Assembly (NCBI GenBank): GCA_903927495.1
Contig: CAIYNH010000620.1
Coordinates: 1-6,192, forward strand
Direction: 5' to 3'
DNA: 6,192 bases
DNA from: an uncultured beta proteobacterium
GTDB lineage: Bacteria > Pseudomonadota > Gammaproteobacteria > Burkholderiales > Burkholderiaceae_C
Within the stretch, counting starts at the first letter, position 1, and each line of letters opens with the position of its first letter. The position numbers and the translations under genes were made by a program. Shown in pieces: positions 1 through 6,192 of this stretch. The notes beneath the pieces are model-generated. The model saw only the letters and a list, made by a program, of their open reading frames with translations. It did no database searches and was not told where the DNA came from.

Positions 1-1
1 C

Positions 2-667
2 AACAAATCGTTTTTCACTTGGCCAATGCTCGCCGGCCCGGGTGGTTTTGTTTTTGGACGCACTCCAAAAGGCGATCTTGATCCAAAACAGATTGGCGTC
101 AACACCCCTGGTGCCGTCATGGGCGGACAAATGCTTGACCGACTGATTCGCGACGGGCATATGCCCCAAGGTGCGCGCTATGCCGAGATGGAAGGCGCGT
201 TTAACAGAGGGCAACTCGCCATGATGGTCACCGGGCCATGGGCTTGGGACAACATCCGAAAAAGTAACATTGATTTTGGCGTTGCCCCGGTTCCAAGCGT
301 CAATGGCCAACCATCCAAACCCTTCGTCGGAGTCTTGGGATGCATGATTTCTGCCCCCAGCAAAGTGAAGGATCTTGCTCGGGAATTTCTTGAGAATCAC
401 CTCTTGCGCATTGAAGGACTCAAGACCGTCTCAGCCGACGTATCGCTGGGAACTCCGGCCAACAAGGCTTATTTTCAAGAGTTGTCAACTGATCCCCACA
501 TCCGAGCCACGATGGCCAACGCCCTGGCAGGCGAGCCCATTCCCAACATACCCGAGACCGGGCGCTTCTTTCCTGCCATGGACGCCGCGTTGGAGGCCAT
601 TACCAATGGTCGTCAATCGCCTAAGGATGCACTAGATGGCGCAGCCGCACGCATGCAGGTGAAATGA
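2..667 (+). CDS. malE: Maltose/maltodextrin-binding protein MalE, C-terminal part (5' end outside window)
   Basis: This is the periplasmic solute-binding protein of the maltodextrin ABC transporter; it captures malto-oligosaccharides and delivers them to MalFG. The reading frame is open from base 2, giving 221 residues, about 60 % of a mature MalE. Signal peptide and start are therefore not visible. Landmarks shared with E. coli MalE, in order, are FTWP near the beginning, GPWAWDNI, GQPSKPFVGVL, AREFLENHLL, ATMANALAGE, PNIP and NGRQS. The Trp pair in GPWAW, which includes the sugar-stacking Trp230 of E. coli, is present. By my alignment the Tyr155 and Trp340 positions are Phe (codons 11-13 and 569-571). 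An ATG at 26 lies inside the conserved block and is not a start. The gene ends 1 nt before malF. The family call is very secure; the exact oligosaccharide preference is not known. Confidence 0.95.
   Translation, partial: NKSFFTWPMLAGPGGFVFGRTPKGDLDPKQIGVNTPGAVMGGQMLDRLIRDGHMPQGARYAEMEGAFNRGQLAMMVTGPWAWDNIRKSNIDFGVAPVPSVNGQPSKPFVGVLGCMISAPSKVKDLAREFLENHLLRIEGLKTVSADVSLGTPANKAYFQELSTDPHIRATMANALAGEPIPNIPETGRFFPAMDAALEAITNGRQSPKDALDGAAARMQVK
657..662 (+). promoter_or_regulatory. Ribosome binding site of malF
   Basis: AGGTGA lies inside the last codons of malE, 6 nt before the malF ATG at 669. It supports that start and implies that ribosomes finishing malE are placed close to the malF start. 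Confidence 0.6.
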
Positions 668-668
668 C

Positions 669-2201
669 ATGAACCGCGTAAGCTTGTTGAAATGGTCTTG
701 CCTGACACTTATGGCGTTTGTGCTGTTGTGGATGGTATTTGGCATGTACCTGAGCGGGCAAGCACTTCTGGCTGTAGGCGTTCTTGCATTTGGTGCCATC
801 GCGCTCTACATCTATGGTTCGAGCCAAACCCAGTCCTGGCGCTACCTTTTTCCAGGTGTTGCAGGAATGTTGGTGTTTGTGGCTTTGCCATTGTTCTACA
901 CCATTGAGATTGGCTTTACCAACTATTCCGCCAGCAATCTGCTCAGCCTTGATCGCGCACGCGCCTACCTCCTGAGCCAGGCCACTGTCAACGAAGACCA
1001 GTCTTTGGCGTTTAGTTTGCACCCTGAGGGTTCGGCTTTTCGCTTGGTATTGACACCCCACGACAAGCGCCCCGGGTCACATTACATATCACCGACCATC
1101 TCGCTGAATGAAGACGCACCAGAGGCCAACGTGCCGATGGAATTGCTCGGCGCTAATGCCCTTGCACTGGCCCCAGCTTTATCACTGCGTGAAGTGATAG
1201 AGCACAGAGATGCGCTCATAGTTCTGAAACTAGCTCTACCAAATCACGCCACCCTGAACTACACCGGGGTGCGGGAGTTTGGCACGATTGAGTCGCTGTG
1301 GAAGTCCAATCCAAACGGTTCAATCACACAGGTGAGTACGGGTGCTGTCTATGCACCCAACTCGAATACCGGTTTTTTTGAAACAGCGCAGGGCGAGCGC
1401 CTTCAACCCGGATTCAAGGTCGGTATTGGCTGGGCAAATTACAGCCGGCTTTTGTTGGATGCCGACATGCGCGGACCGTTTTTCTCCATCTTTATATGGA
1501 CGGTTGTTTTTGCCGGGCTGACGGTCTTGTTTTCGACCGCCTTGGGTATGACGCTGGCCGTGGTGCTGAACTGGGAGTCTTTACGCTACCGCACCTTGTA
1601 CAGAACCCTGTTGTTCTTGCCCTATGCGGTGCCGGGTTTCATTTCGATCCTGGTTTTCAAGGGTCTCTTCAATCAGAATTTTGGTGAGATCAACGCCATT
1701 TTGAACGCGCTGTTTGGTGTTCGACCGGCTTGGTTTGCCGACCCCACACTGGCCAAAGCAATGCTGCTGATTGTCAACACTTGGCTCGGCTATCCCTACA
1801 TCATGGTACTGTGCACCGGCCTCATCAAGGCCATACCGGCAGACCTTTATGAGGCCTCAGCCATCGCCGGAGCCAAACCCTTGACGAACTTTTTCAGAAT
1901 CACCGCACCGCTGATTGCCCGACCGCTCACCCCCTTGTTGATATCTGCCTTTGCATTCAATTTCAATAACTTTGTATTGATTTCTTTGTTGACCGATGGC
2001 CGACCTGATTACCTTAACACCAAACTGCCTGCAGGAACGACGGATATTCTTGTGTCGTACACCTACCGCATTGCCTTTACCGACGCAGGCGCGAACTTCG
2101 GGCTGGCCGCAGCGATTTCAACACTTATATTTTTCATGGTGGCTTTGTTATCGATGGCCAATTTGAAACTTGCCAATGCCAGCGAACCAAAGAGGAGCTA
2201 A
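669..2201 (+). CDS. malF: Maltose/maltodextrin ABC transporter permease MalF
   Basis: This is one of the two inner-membrane permease subunits that form the maltodextrin path together with MalG. At 510 residues it is close to E. coli MalF (514). Hydrophobic segments at about 10-28, 32-49, 58-79, 272-300, 311-332, 363-386, 418-437 and 478-497 give the eight-helix plan. The stretch of about 190 residues between the third and fourth matches the large periplasmic P2 loop, which in E. coli contacts MalE. The EAA coupling motif that docks on MalK begins YEASAIAGA at 394-402. Residues equivalent to those lining the E. coli sugar site are present: L373, G374, Y377, F430, N431 and N434. The position of E. 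coli Ser433 is Ala427. The start is 1 nt after the malE stop with a good ribosome binding site; malG follows after 3 nt. Identification is very secure. Confidence 0.97.
   Translation: MNRVSLLKWSCLTLMAFVLLWMVFGMYLSGQALLAVGVLAFGAIALYIYGSSQTQSWRYLFPGVAGMLVFVALPLFYTIEIGFTNYSASNLLSLDRARAYLLSQATVNEDQSLAFSLHPEGSAFRLVLTPHDKRPGSHYISPTISLNEDAPEANVPMELLGANALALAPALSLREVIEHRDALIVLKLALPNHATLNYTGVREFGTIESLWKSNPNGSITQVSTGAVYAPNSNTGFFETAQGERLQPGFKVGIGWANYSRLLLDADMRGPFFSIFIWTVVFAGLTVLFSTALGMTLAVVLNWESLRYRTLYRTLLFLPYAVPGFISILVFKGLFNQNFGEINAILNALFGVRPAWFADPTLAKAMLLIVNTWLGYPYIMVLCTGLIKAIPADLYEASAIAGAKPLTNFFRITAPLIARPLTPLLISAFAFNFNNFVLISLLTDGRPDYLNTKLPAGTTDILVSYTYRIAFTDAGANFGLAAAISTLIFFMVALLSMANLKLANASEPKRS
2192..2197 (+). 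promoter_or_regulatory. Ribosome binding site of malG
   Basis: GAGGAG overlaps the last codons of malF and sits 7 nt before the malG ATG at 2205. It is the strongest Shine-Dalgarno match in the window and fixes the malG start. Confidence 0.7.
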
Positions 2202-2204
2202 GCC

Positions 2205-3095
2205 ATGGCGATAGTGACCGATTCCAAACAACTCTGGCGCGTGACCGCAGCGCATGTTGCGCTGTGGCTACTGATCGCAATCACACTGTTTCCGCTGCTG
2301 GCGGTGATTTCAATTTCTCTGCGCCCAGGCAACTTTTCTACCGGCTCATTGATTCCCACGGAAGTCAGCCTGGAGCACTGGAAGCTTGCTCTGGGCATGA
2401 GTTACACAGCACCTGACGGCACCACGGTTCAGCCCCCCTTTCCAGTCATGTTGTGGTTGTGGAACTCGATCAAGATCGCGACCATTTCAGCAGCATTGAT
2501 CGTGGCTATTTCTACGACGGCTGCCTACGCCTTTGCGCGCATGAAATTTGCTTTCAAAAGCGCCATTCTCAACAGCATGCTACTGCTGCAAATGTTTCCT
2601 GTAGCCGCTGCACTGATTGCCATTTTTGCCATTTTTGAGGGGCTTGGTTCTTACGTCCCCTGGTTGGGCATTGAAACCCACACCGGGCTGGTCGTGGCCT
2701 ACATGGGTGGCGTGGCCATGCATATCTGGACCATCAAAGGCTACTTTGAAACCATACCGGCCGAGATCGAAGAATGCGCCAAGGTCGATGGTGCGACGCA
2801 GTGGCAAACCTTCAGCTTGGTGTTGCTGCCCATGTCTGTACCCATTTTGATGGTGGTGTTTGTGCTGGCTTTCATTGGCACCATCATCGAGTACCCGGTA
2901 GCTTCGATCCTGTTGCGCGAAGAACCCAATCTGACACTGGCAGTGGGTTCCAAGTATTACCTGTACGAGCAGAAATACCTGTGGGGTGATTTTGCGGCTG
3001 CTGCCGTGCTTTCTGGCTTGCCGATTACGCTGGTATTTTTGGCTGCCCAGCGCTGGATTGTTTCAGGCCTTACGGCTGGTGGCGTCAAAGGATGA
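2205..3095 (+). CDS. malG: Maltose/maltodextrin ABC transporter permease MalG
   Basis: This is the second inner-membrane permease subunit of the MalEFGK2 transporter. It has 296 residues, the same length as E. coli MalG. Six hydrophobic segments are visible at about 15-38, 86-108, 121-146, 162-178, 208-230 and 264-284. The EAA loop that contacts MalK reads EECAKVDGA at 189-197, with Cys where E. coli has the first Ala of [13 protein letters not shown] follows it. [11 protein letters not shown] at 258-268, after the last periplasmic loop, is shared with E. coli. The end, GLTAGGVKG, is the conserved tail that in the E. coli structure reaches into the MalK dimer interface, so a MalK partner is expected although none is encoded here. 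The stop overlaps the start of the amylase gene by 4 nt. Identification is very secure. Confidence 0.97.
   Translation: MAIVTDSKQLWRVTAAHVALWLLIAITLFPLLAVISISLRPGNFSTGSLIPTEVSLEHWKLALGMSYTAPDGTTVQPPFPVMLWLWNSIKIATISAALIVAISTTAAYAFARMKFAFKSAILNSMLLLQMFPVAAALIAIFAIFEGLGSYVPWLGIETHTGLVVAYMGGVAMHIWTIKGYFETIPAEIEECAKVDGATQWQTFSLVLLPMSVPILMVVFVLAFIGTIIEYPVASILLREEPNLTLAVGSKYYLYEQKYLWGDFAAAAVLSGLPITLVFLAAQRWIVSGLTAGGVKG
3092..3095 (+). promoter_or_regulatory. ATGA stop/start overlap coupling malG to the amylase gene
   Basis: The bases ATGA contain the amylase ATG (3092-3094) and the malG TGA (3093-3095). The AAAGGA just before is too close to act as a normal ribosome binding site. GGTGG at 3078-3082 is better placed (9 nt) but weak. 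The arrangement suggests re-initiation by ribosomes that have just finished malG. Confidence 0.75.
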
Positions 3096-3154
3096 AACCA
3101 GGTGTTTGGCTGCTCGCACTCATCTGTGCAATAAGCGGACAACACAGCATAGCA
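3092..3154 (+). other. Signal peptide of the GH13 enzyme
   Basis: The first 21 residues begin with Met-Lys, have a hydrophobic core ([10 protein letters not shown], 5-14) and end in SIA, a good -3/-1 signal peptidase I site before Ala22. Cys12 is not in a lipobox context, so a lipoprotein is unlikely. Confidence 0.85.
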
Positions 3155-5755
3155 GCGAACGAGCAGACTTGCCAACCTGCCCCACTGGAAGGCCGAAGCC
3201 TGTACCTGCGCGGCAGCTTCAACAGCTGGACAGCGGCTGAAAATCATAAATTTACATGGGCTTGCAACCGGTATCAGTTGGTTACACGCATCGATGGCGA
3301 GCACCGCTTCAAGATAGGTGATGAAGGCTGGTCACATGATGCCGACTTTGGGGACGGTGAACGCGCTGGCTCCCTGATACCCAAAGGCCATGAACTCACC
3401 CACCAATTTAACGGCACCACCCGCCTGACGCTGACCATGGAACCAACCCCTACTCACCCCACACTAAACATTGAATCCTGCCCGGTGGCAGCCCCCATTG
3501 ACGACGTGATGCTGTACTTGCGTGGCAGCATGAACAACTGGGCAGCACTTGACGAGTTTGCCTTTCAGTACAGCTGCGATGCCTATTACCTCAATGTGCA
3601 CCTTAAAGGTGAACATCAGTTCAAGGTCGCCGATGCGAGTGGGGCCGATGGCAGCAGCTTTGGCCCCTTCACGCTCGACTTTGCCGGTGAGCACACCATT
3701 CGAATGCTGTTTATTGCTGGCAAGCCACAGATTAGCCTGACCGCCAAGACATTTGCCGACCCCAAGGAACAACCGGTGACCGACCCGATAGCCGCCAGTT
3801 TGCGCTTTGATTCGCGCCAGATAATAGACAAACAACCCTTTGGTGCGGTGGTGGCTGGCAGCAAGGTTGAATTTGGCATCAGTGCTCGGCCCGGCATCAA
3901 CAAGCTCACACTGGTGGTGGAAAAGCGTCGACTCGAAGGTAACCAGGAAGTTCTGGAATACAGCGAGTTTGCACGCGTACCGATGTTGCGAAGCAAGCAG
4001 GCAGCCTACGAACGCTGGCAGGCACAGTACACTTTCAAGGATGTCAGCATTTACGGCTATTGGTTTGAAGCGGAGGTCAATGGCAACACCTATGTCTACC
4101 AAAACAACAGTGATTCTGTGTTCTGGACAAGAGAGAAGGGCTCTGGCGGACTGGGCTCAGTGACCGCCAAGACCGCTCATGACTCCGGCATTCGGCGCTT
4201 TCGGCAAACGGTTTACAACAGCAATTTTCAGGTTCCCGACTGGGCAGTAGATGCTATTTACTACTACATTTTCCCGGATCGATTCCGCAACGGTAACCGC
4301 CACAACGATCCAAAGCCAGGCATCGACAAATACCATGACACTACAGTTGAATTGCACACCAACTGGCTTGAACAACCCTACAAGCCCGGCAGCGGTGACG
4401 GATCGGACAACGTATATAACAACGATTTTTTTGGGGGCGATCTCGCTGGAATCATTGACAAGCTCGACTACATCCGCGACCTAGGAGCCAACACTCTTTA
4501 CATGACCCCCATTTTCAAAGCCAGCAGCAACCACAAGTACGACACCGCCGACTACAAAAATGTCGACCCAGCCTTTGGGAGCAACGAAGATTTTGTGCGA
4601 CTGACTAAAGAAGCTGGCCTACGAGGTATCCGCGTAATTACCGATACCAGTCTGAACCACACAGGCAGCGACTCGATTTACTTTGACCGCTTTGGCAACC
4701 ACCAATCAGGCGGCGCGTTTACCGGGGGCAAAATCAATCCTAATTCACCGTTTGCAGACTGGTACACGTTTGACCCAAAACAAAGCCAACCCGACAAACA
4801 ATTCAAGGGCTGGGTCGACGTGGCCGACCTGCCTGAGCTGAATAAGGCATCCAAAGGATTTCGCCAGTTTGCCTACGGTGCGCCTTATTCGGTGATGAAA
4901 CTTTGGCTCGATCGTGGTGCTGCTGGATGGCGCATGGATGTCGCACCCTGGGTTCCAGACGACTTTTGGCGTGAGTGGCGCAGCGCCATCAAGCAACACA
5001 AGCCAGATGCGCTGACGGTGGCTGAAACCTGGTTTGATGCATCCAAGTATTTCTTGGGTGATATGTTTGATTCGACTATGAACTACATTTTTCGCAACAC
5101 GGTGCTGGAATACGCTGCCGGCGGCAAAGCCAGTCAGCTTTACAAGAACATCGAGCTGATGCGCGAAGCCTATCCACCCCAGGCGTTTTACGCTCTGATG
5201 AATTTGCTCTCAAGTCATGACCAGTCGCGCAGTCTGCATGTGCTAGGTTGGCAAAACGCAGAAGCGGATACCAAAGTAATCGCTCTGGCCAAGAAGCGCT
5301 TAAGACTGGCACTGTTTTTCCAGATGACGTTTCCAGGTGCTCCTGCCATTTTTTACGGAGACGAGGTCGGTGTTACCGGCGGTGATGACCCCTACAACCG
5401 CGCCACTTACCCATGGGATGATCTCGACGGCAAGCCAGACCACTTGCTGCTGGCTGATGTAAAAAAGCTTACCCAACTACGTAACGACAATGCGGTTCTG
5501 CGCCGCGGTTCGATTGAGGCACCGTTGCTGATCGACGAGCACGTCATTGTGCTGGTGCGGCAACTTGGTGAAGTGCTTGCCATTACCGCCACCAATAATT
5601 CAGAAGTCGCCAAGGCGGTGACCGTTGAATTGCCATTTCGCGGCAAAGTTGATACGTTCACAGACCCCTTAAGCGGAACACAGGTTCAGGTTACCAATGG
5701 AAAACTTGCATTCGTTGTTCCACCCATCTTCGGGACCGTACTCTTGCGTCACTAA
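3092..5755 (+). CDS. Exported GH13 alpha-amylase/neopullulanase-type enzyme with tandem N-terminal modules
   Basis: This 887-residue alpha-glucan hydrolase is predicted to act outside the inner membrane. A Sec-type signal peptide covers about 1-21. Two related Cys-containing beta-type modules follow (about 27-118 and 130-218), then a CBM34-like N-domain typical of neopullulanase and amylopullulanase (about 235-346). The GH13 barrel runs from about 385 to 800, followed by a C-terminal beta domain with no further binding module. Conserved regions are DTSLNH 518-523, LPELN 580-584 (region V), GWRMD with nucleophile D616, AETW with acid/base E645, and SSHD with D710. N400, N402, N405, D406, G448 and D450 match the spacing of the calcium site near the barrel start of neopullulanase-like enzymes. 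The barrel most resembles amylopullulanase and cyclomaltodextrinase/neopullulanase sequences. Cleavage of alpha-1,4 bonds is likely; alpha-1,6 activity cannot be read from the sequence. No lipobox is seen, so the protein is soluble periplasmic or secreted. Its place after malG suggests it feeds the transporter. Confidence 0.92.
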   Translation: MKPGVWLLALICAISGQHSIAANEQTCQPAPLEGRSLYLRGSFNSWTAAENHKFTWACNRYQLVTRIDGEHRFKIGDEGWSHDADFGDGERAGSLIPKGHELTHQFNGTTRLTLTMEPTPTHPTLNIESCPVAAPIDDVMLYLRGSMNNWAALDEFAFQYSCDAYYLNVHLKGEHQFKVADASGADGSSFGPFTLDFAGEHTIRMLFIAGKPQISLTAKTFADPKEQPVTDPIAASLRFDSRQIIDKQPFGAVVAGSKVEFGISARPGINKLTLVVEKRRLEGNQEVLEYSEFARVPMLRSKQAAYERWQAQYTFKDVSIYGYWFEAEVNGNTYVYQNNSDSVFWTREKGSGGLGSVTAKTAHDSGIRRFRQTVYNSNFQVPDWAVDAIYYYIFPDRFRNGNRHNDPKPGIDKYHDTTVELHTNWLEQPYKPGSGDGSDNVYNNDFFGGDLAGIIDKLDYIRDLGANTLYMTPIFKASSNHKYDTADYKNVDPAFGSNEDFVRLTKEAGLRGIRVITDTSLNHTGSDSIYFDRFGNHQSGGAFTGGKINPNSPFADWYTFDPKQSQPDKQFKGWVDVADLPELNKASKGFRQFAYGAPYSVMKLWLDRGAAGWRMDVAPWVPDDFWREWRSAIKQHKPDALTVAETWFDASKYFLGDMFDSTMNYIFRNTVLEYAAGGKASQLYKNIELMREAYPPQAFYALMNLLSSHDQSRSLHVLGWQNAEADTKVIALAKKRLRLALFFQMTFPGAPAIFYGDEVGVTGGDDPYNRATYPWDDLDGKPDHLLLADVKKLTQLRNDNAVLRRGSIEAPLLIDEHVIVLVRQLGEVLAITATNNSEVAKAVTVELPFRGKVDTFTDPLSGTQVQVTNGKLAFVVPPIFGTVLLRH
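3170..3745 (+). repeat. Tandem duplicated Cys-containing module (two copies) in the GH13 enzyme
   Basis: Copy 1 covers residues about 27-118 and copy 2 about 130-218. Both start at a Cys, carry [10 protein letters not shown] or [10 protein letters not shown], then a second Cys 31 or 32 residues after the first (C27/C58, C130/C162), and then GEHRFKI or GEHQFKV. The duplication still shows in DNA: 3201-3229 and 3513-3541 match at 24 of 29 bases. The pattern resembles small starch-binding beta-sandwich modules (X25/CBM48-like) found before pullulanase and amylase domains. That family assignment is my inference. Confidence 0.8.
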
Positions 5756-5845
5756 CTTTGTATGCTGTAGGCATCAAACCGACACAAGTCACCTACCCAA
5801 CACAGTCATCACTTTGAATGTAGTTTGATTACAAAACCTGCGTAT

Positions 5846-5858
5846 TTTTGACTCAAAA
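5846..5858. repeat. 13-bp palindrome TTTTGA-C-TCAAAA
   Basis: Two perfect 6-base half-sites surround a central C at 5852. The right half touches the outer arm of the larger inverted repeat (sharing base 5858). It looks operator-like, but simple AT-rich palindromes also occur by chance. Confidence 0.5.
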
Positions 5859-6040
5859 GGTAACTACTCAGCACCCCCCTTCAATCTGAAAAATATATAT
5901 AAATCAACAGTTTATGAATATGACTCAGTTTCAAAACACCAGAAATCCACTGAATTTCGTCCAAATGTGCTTAGTTTTTTAGCAAATTCAAAGATGAATA
6001 GCGTGTAAGTCATTGATTCATAAGACCTGAGTAGTTACCT
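5858..6040. repeat. Nested inverted repeats (14-bp perfect outer arms, imperfect inner arms)
   Basis: The outer arms are AGGTAACTACTCAG at 5858-5871 and its exact reverse complement at 6027-6040. Inside, TTATGAATATGACT at 5912-5925 is complementary to AGTCATTGATTCATAA at 6008-6023 except for two extra bases in the second arm. The arms are nested, so one strand or its transcript could form both stems together. The internal loop is 40 nt on one side and 3 nt on the other, and the apical loop is 82 nt. No matching short duplication flanks the outer arms, so a transposon-like origin is not supported. Confidence 0.8.
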
Positions 6041-6085
6041 CTGAAGTTAAAGAGTTTTGATTCATAAATCTTGAAAGTTTCATAA
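6013..6085 (+). repeat. Direct repeats containing TTCATAA
   Basis: TTGATTCATAA occurs at 6013-6023 and again at 6057-6067, 44 bp apart. A shorter third copy, TTCATAA, lies at 6079-6085. An inverted copy (TTATGAA, 5912-5918) lies upstream and forms part of the inner inverted repeat. These could be protein-binding half-sites or simply AT-rich recurrence. Confidence 0.55.
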
Positions 6086-6192
6086 AACTCACCTATTTCT
6101 GCCAAATACAGTGTTTGACTGATTGATTTTTTCTAAAGACTTAATCTCATTAGGGTATATGCCTATTTTAAAAAAAATCTTGTTTTGGTACA

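Larger units (their letters stand above)
5756..6192. other. AT-rich region without genes downstream of the mal operon
   Basis: No credible coding frame is present on either strand. By my count 142 of 432 bases from 5761 onward are G or C (about 33 %), against 50 to 65 % in sampled coding lines. The stretch contains the inverted repeats, palindrome and heptamers listed separately, a run of six C at 5874-5879, and an A8 tract at 6170-6177. No strong rho-independent terminator follows the amylase gene; the only candidates have 4-5 bp stems. The region may hold the 3' end of the operon transcript and control signals for a gene beyond the window. Confidence 0.75.

Noticed and set aside
621..1061. 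Minus-strand open frame of 146 codons across the malE/malF junction
   Set aside because: It is antisense to conserved parts of malE and malF, with no ribosome binding site evidence or recognisable domain.
3464..4102. Long open frame (212 codons) on the minus strand inside the amylase gene
   Set aside because: It lies wholly opposite a well-supported GH13 gene, covering its conserved modules, and its translation shows no recognisable motif. It is a by-product of codon bias on the coding strand.
5762..5796. Possible transcription terminator after the amylase gene
   Set aside because: ATGC/GCAT and GTAGG/CCTAC pairings are only 4-5 bp and are not followed by a T tract.
5914..5982. Small frame of 22 codons starting at the ATG in TTATGAATATG
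   Set aside because: There is no Shine-Dalgarno sequence in front of it, it is very short, and it overlaps the inverted repeat. Such frames are expected by chance.
5858..6040. Small transposon (MITE) with 14-bp terminal inverted repeats
   Set aside because: The flanking bases (TCAAA on the left, CTGAA on the right) do not form a target duplication, and no second copy is in the window. It stays only as one possible explanation of the inverted repeat.
6109..6132. Hairpin CAGT/ACTG followed by a T-rich run, possible terminator
   Set aside because: The 4-bp stem is too weak, and the T run starts 4 bases after the stem.
6115..6146. Possible promoter with TTGACT as -35 box
   Set aside because: No -10-like hexamer lies at 16-18 bp; the nearest candidates are at 13, 19 or 20 bp and match poorly.
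6151..6169. TAGG/CCTA hairpin followed by T residues
   Set aside because: A 4-bp stem with a 7-nt loop and a tract broken by the following A run does not make a credible terminator.

Overview
The window is the 3' part of a maltose/maltodextrin uptake operon, all on the + strand, followed by an AT-rich stretch without genes. The order is malE (5' end outside the window), malF, malG, then a gene for an exported GH13 amylase/neopullulanase-type enzyme. The genes are packed tightly: 1 nt between malE and malF, 3 nt between malF and malG, and a 4-nt ATGA overlap between malG and the amylase gene. This arrangement points to one transcript, with translational coupling at the last junction.

The transporter proteins resemble the enteric MalE-MalF-MalG set along their length. 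MalF has the large periplasmic loop after its third membrane segment, and MalG ends in the conserved GLTAGGVKG tail. The fourth gene starts with a Sec signal peptide. Two tandem Cys-containing beta-type modules follow, then a CBM34-like neopullulanase N-domain and a GH13 barrel with an intact catalytic triad. The simplest model is that this enzyme cuts starch, glycogen or related alpha-glucans outside the inner membrane. MalE would then capture the malto-oligosaccharides and MalFG would import them. The ATPase MalK, porins, regulators and cytoplasmic maltodextrin enzymes are not in the window.

The organism is very probably a Gram-negative proteobacterium (beta or gamma). The evidence is the enteric-type MalF with its long P2 loop, the close MalG match and the moderate GC content (about 50 to 65 % in the coding lines I sampled). 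I cannot name the genus.

From 5756 to the end there is no credible gene, and GC falls to about one third. This tail holds a perfect 14-bp inverted repeat with arms 155 bp apart. A second, nearly perfect inverted repeat is nested inside it, and there are several TTCATAA heptamers and a 13-bp palindrome. This is the least explained part of the window. I see no clearly new multi-gene system. The most notable points are the amylase gene coupled to the transporter, its duplicated Cys modules, and the nested inverted repeat.
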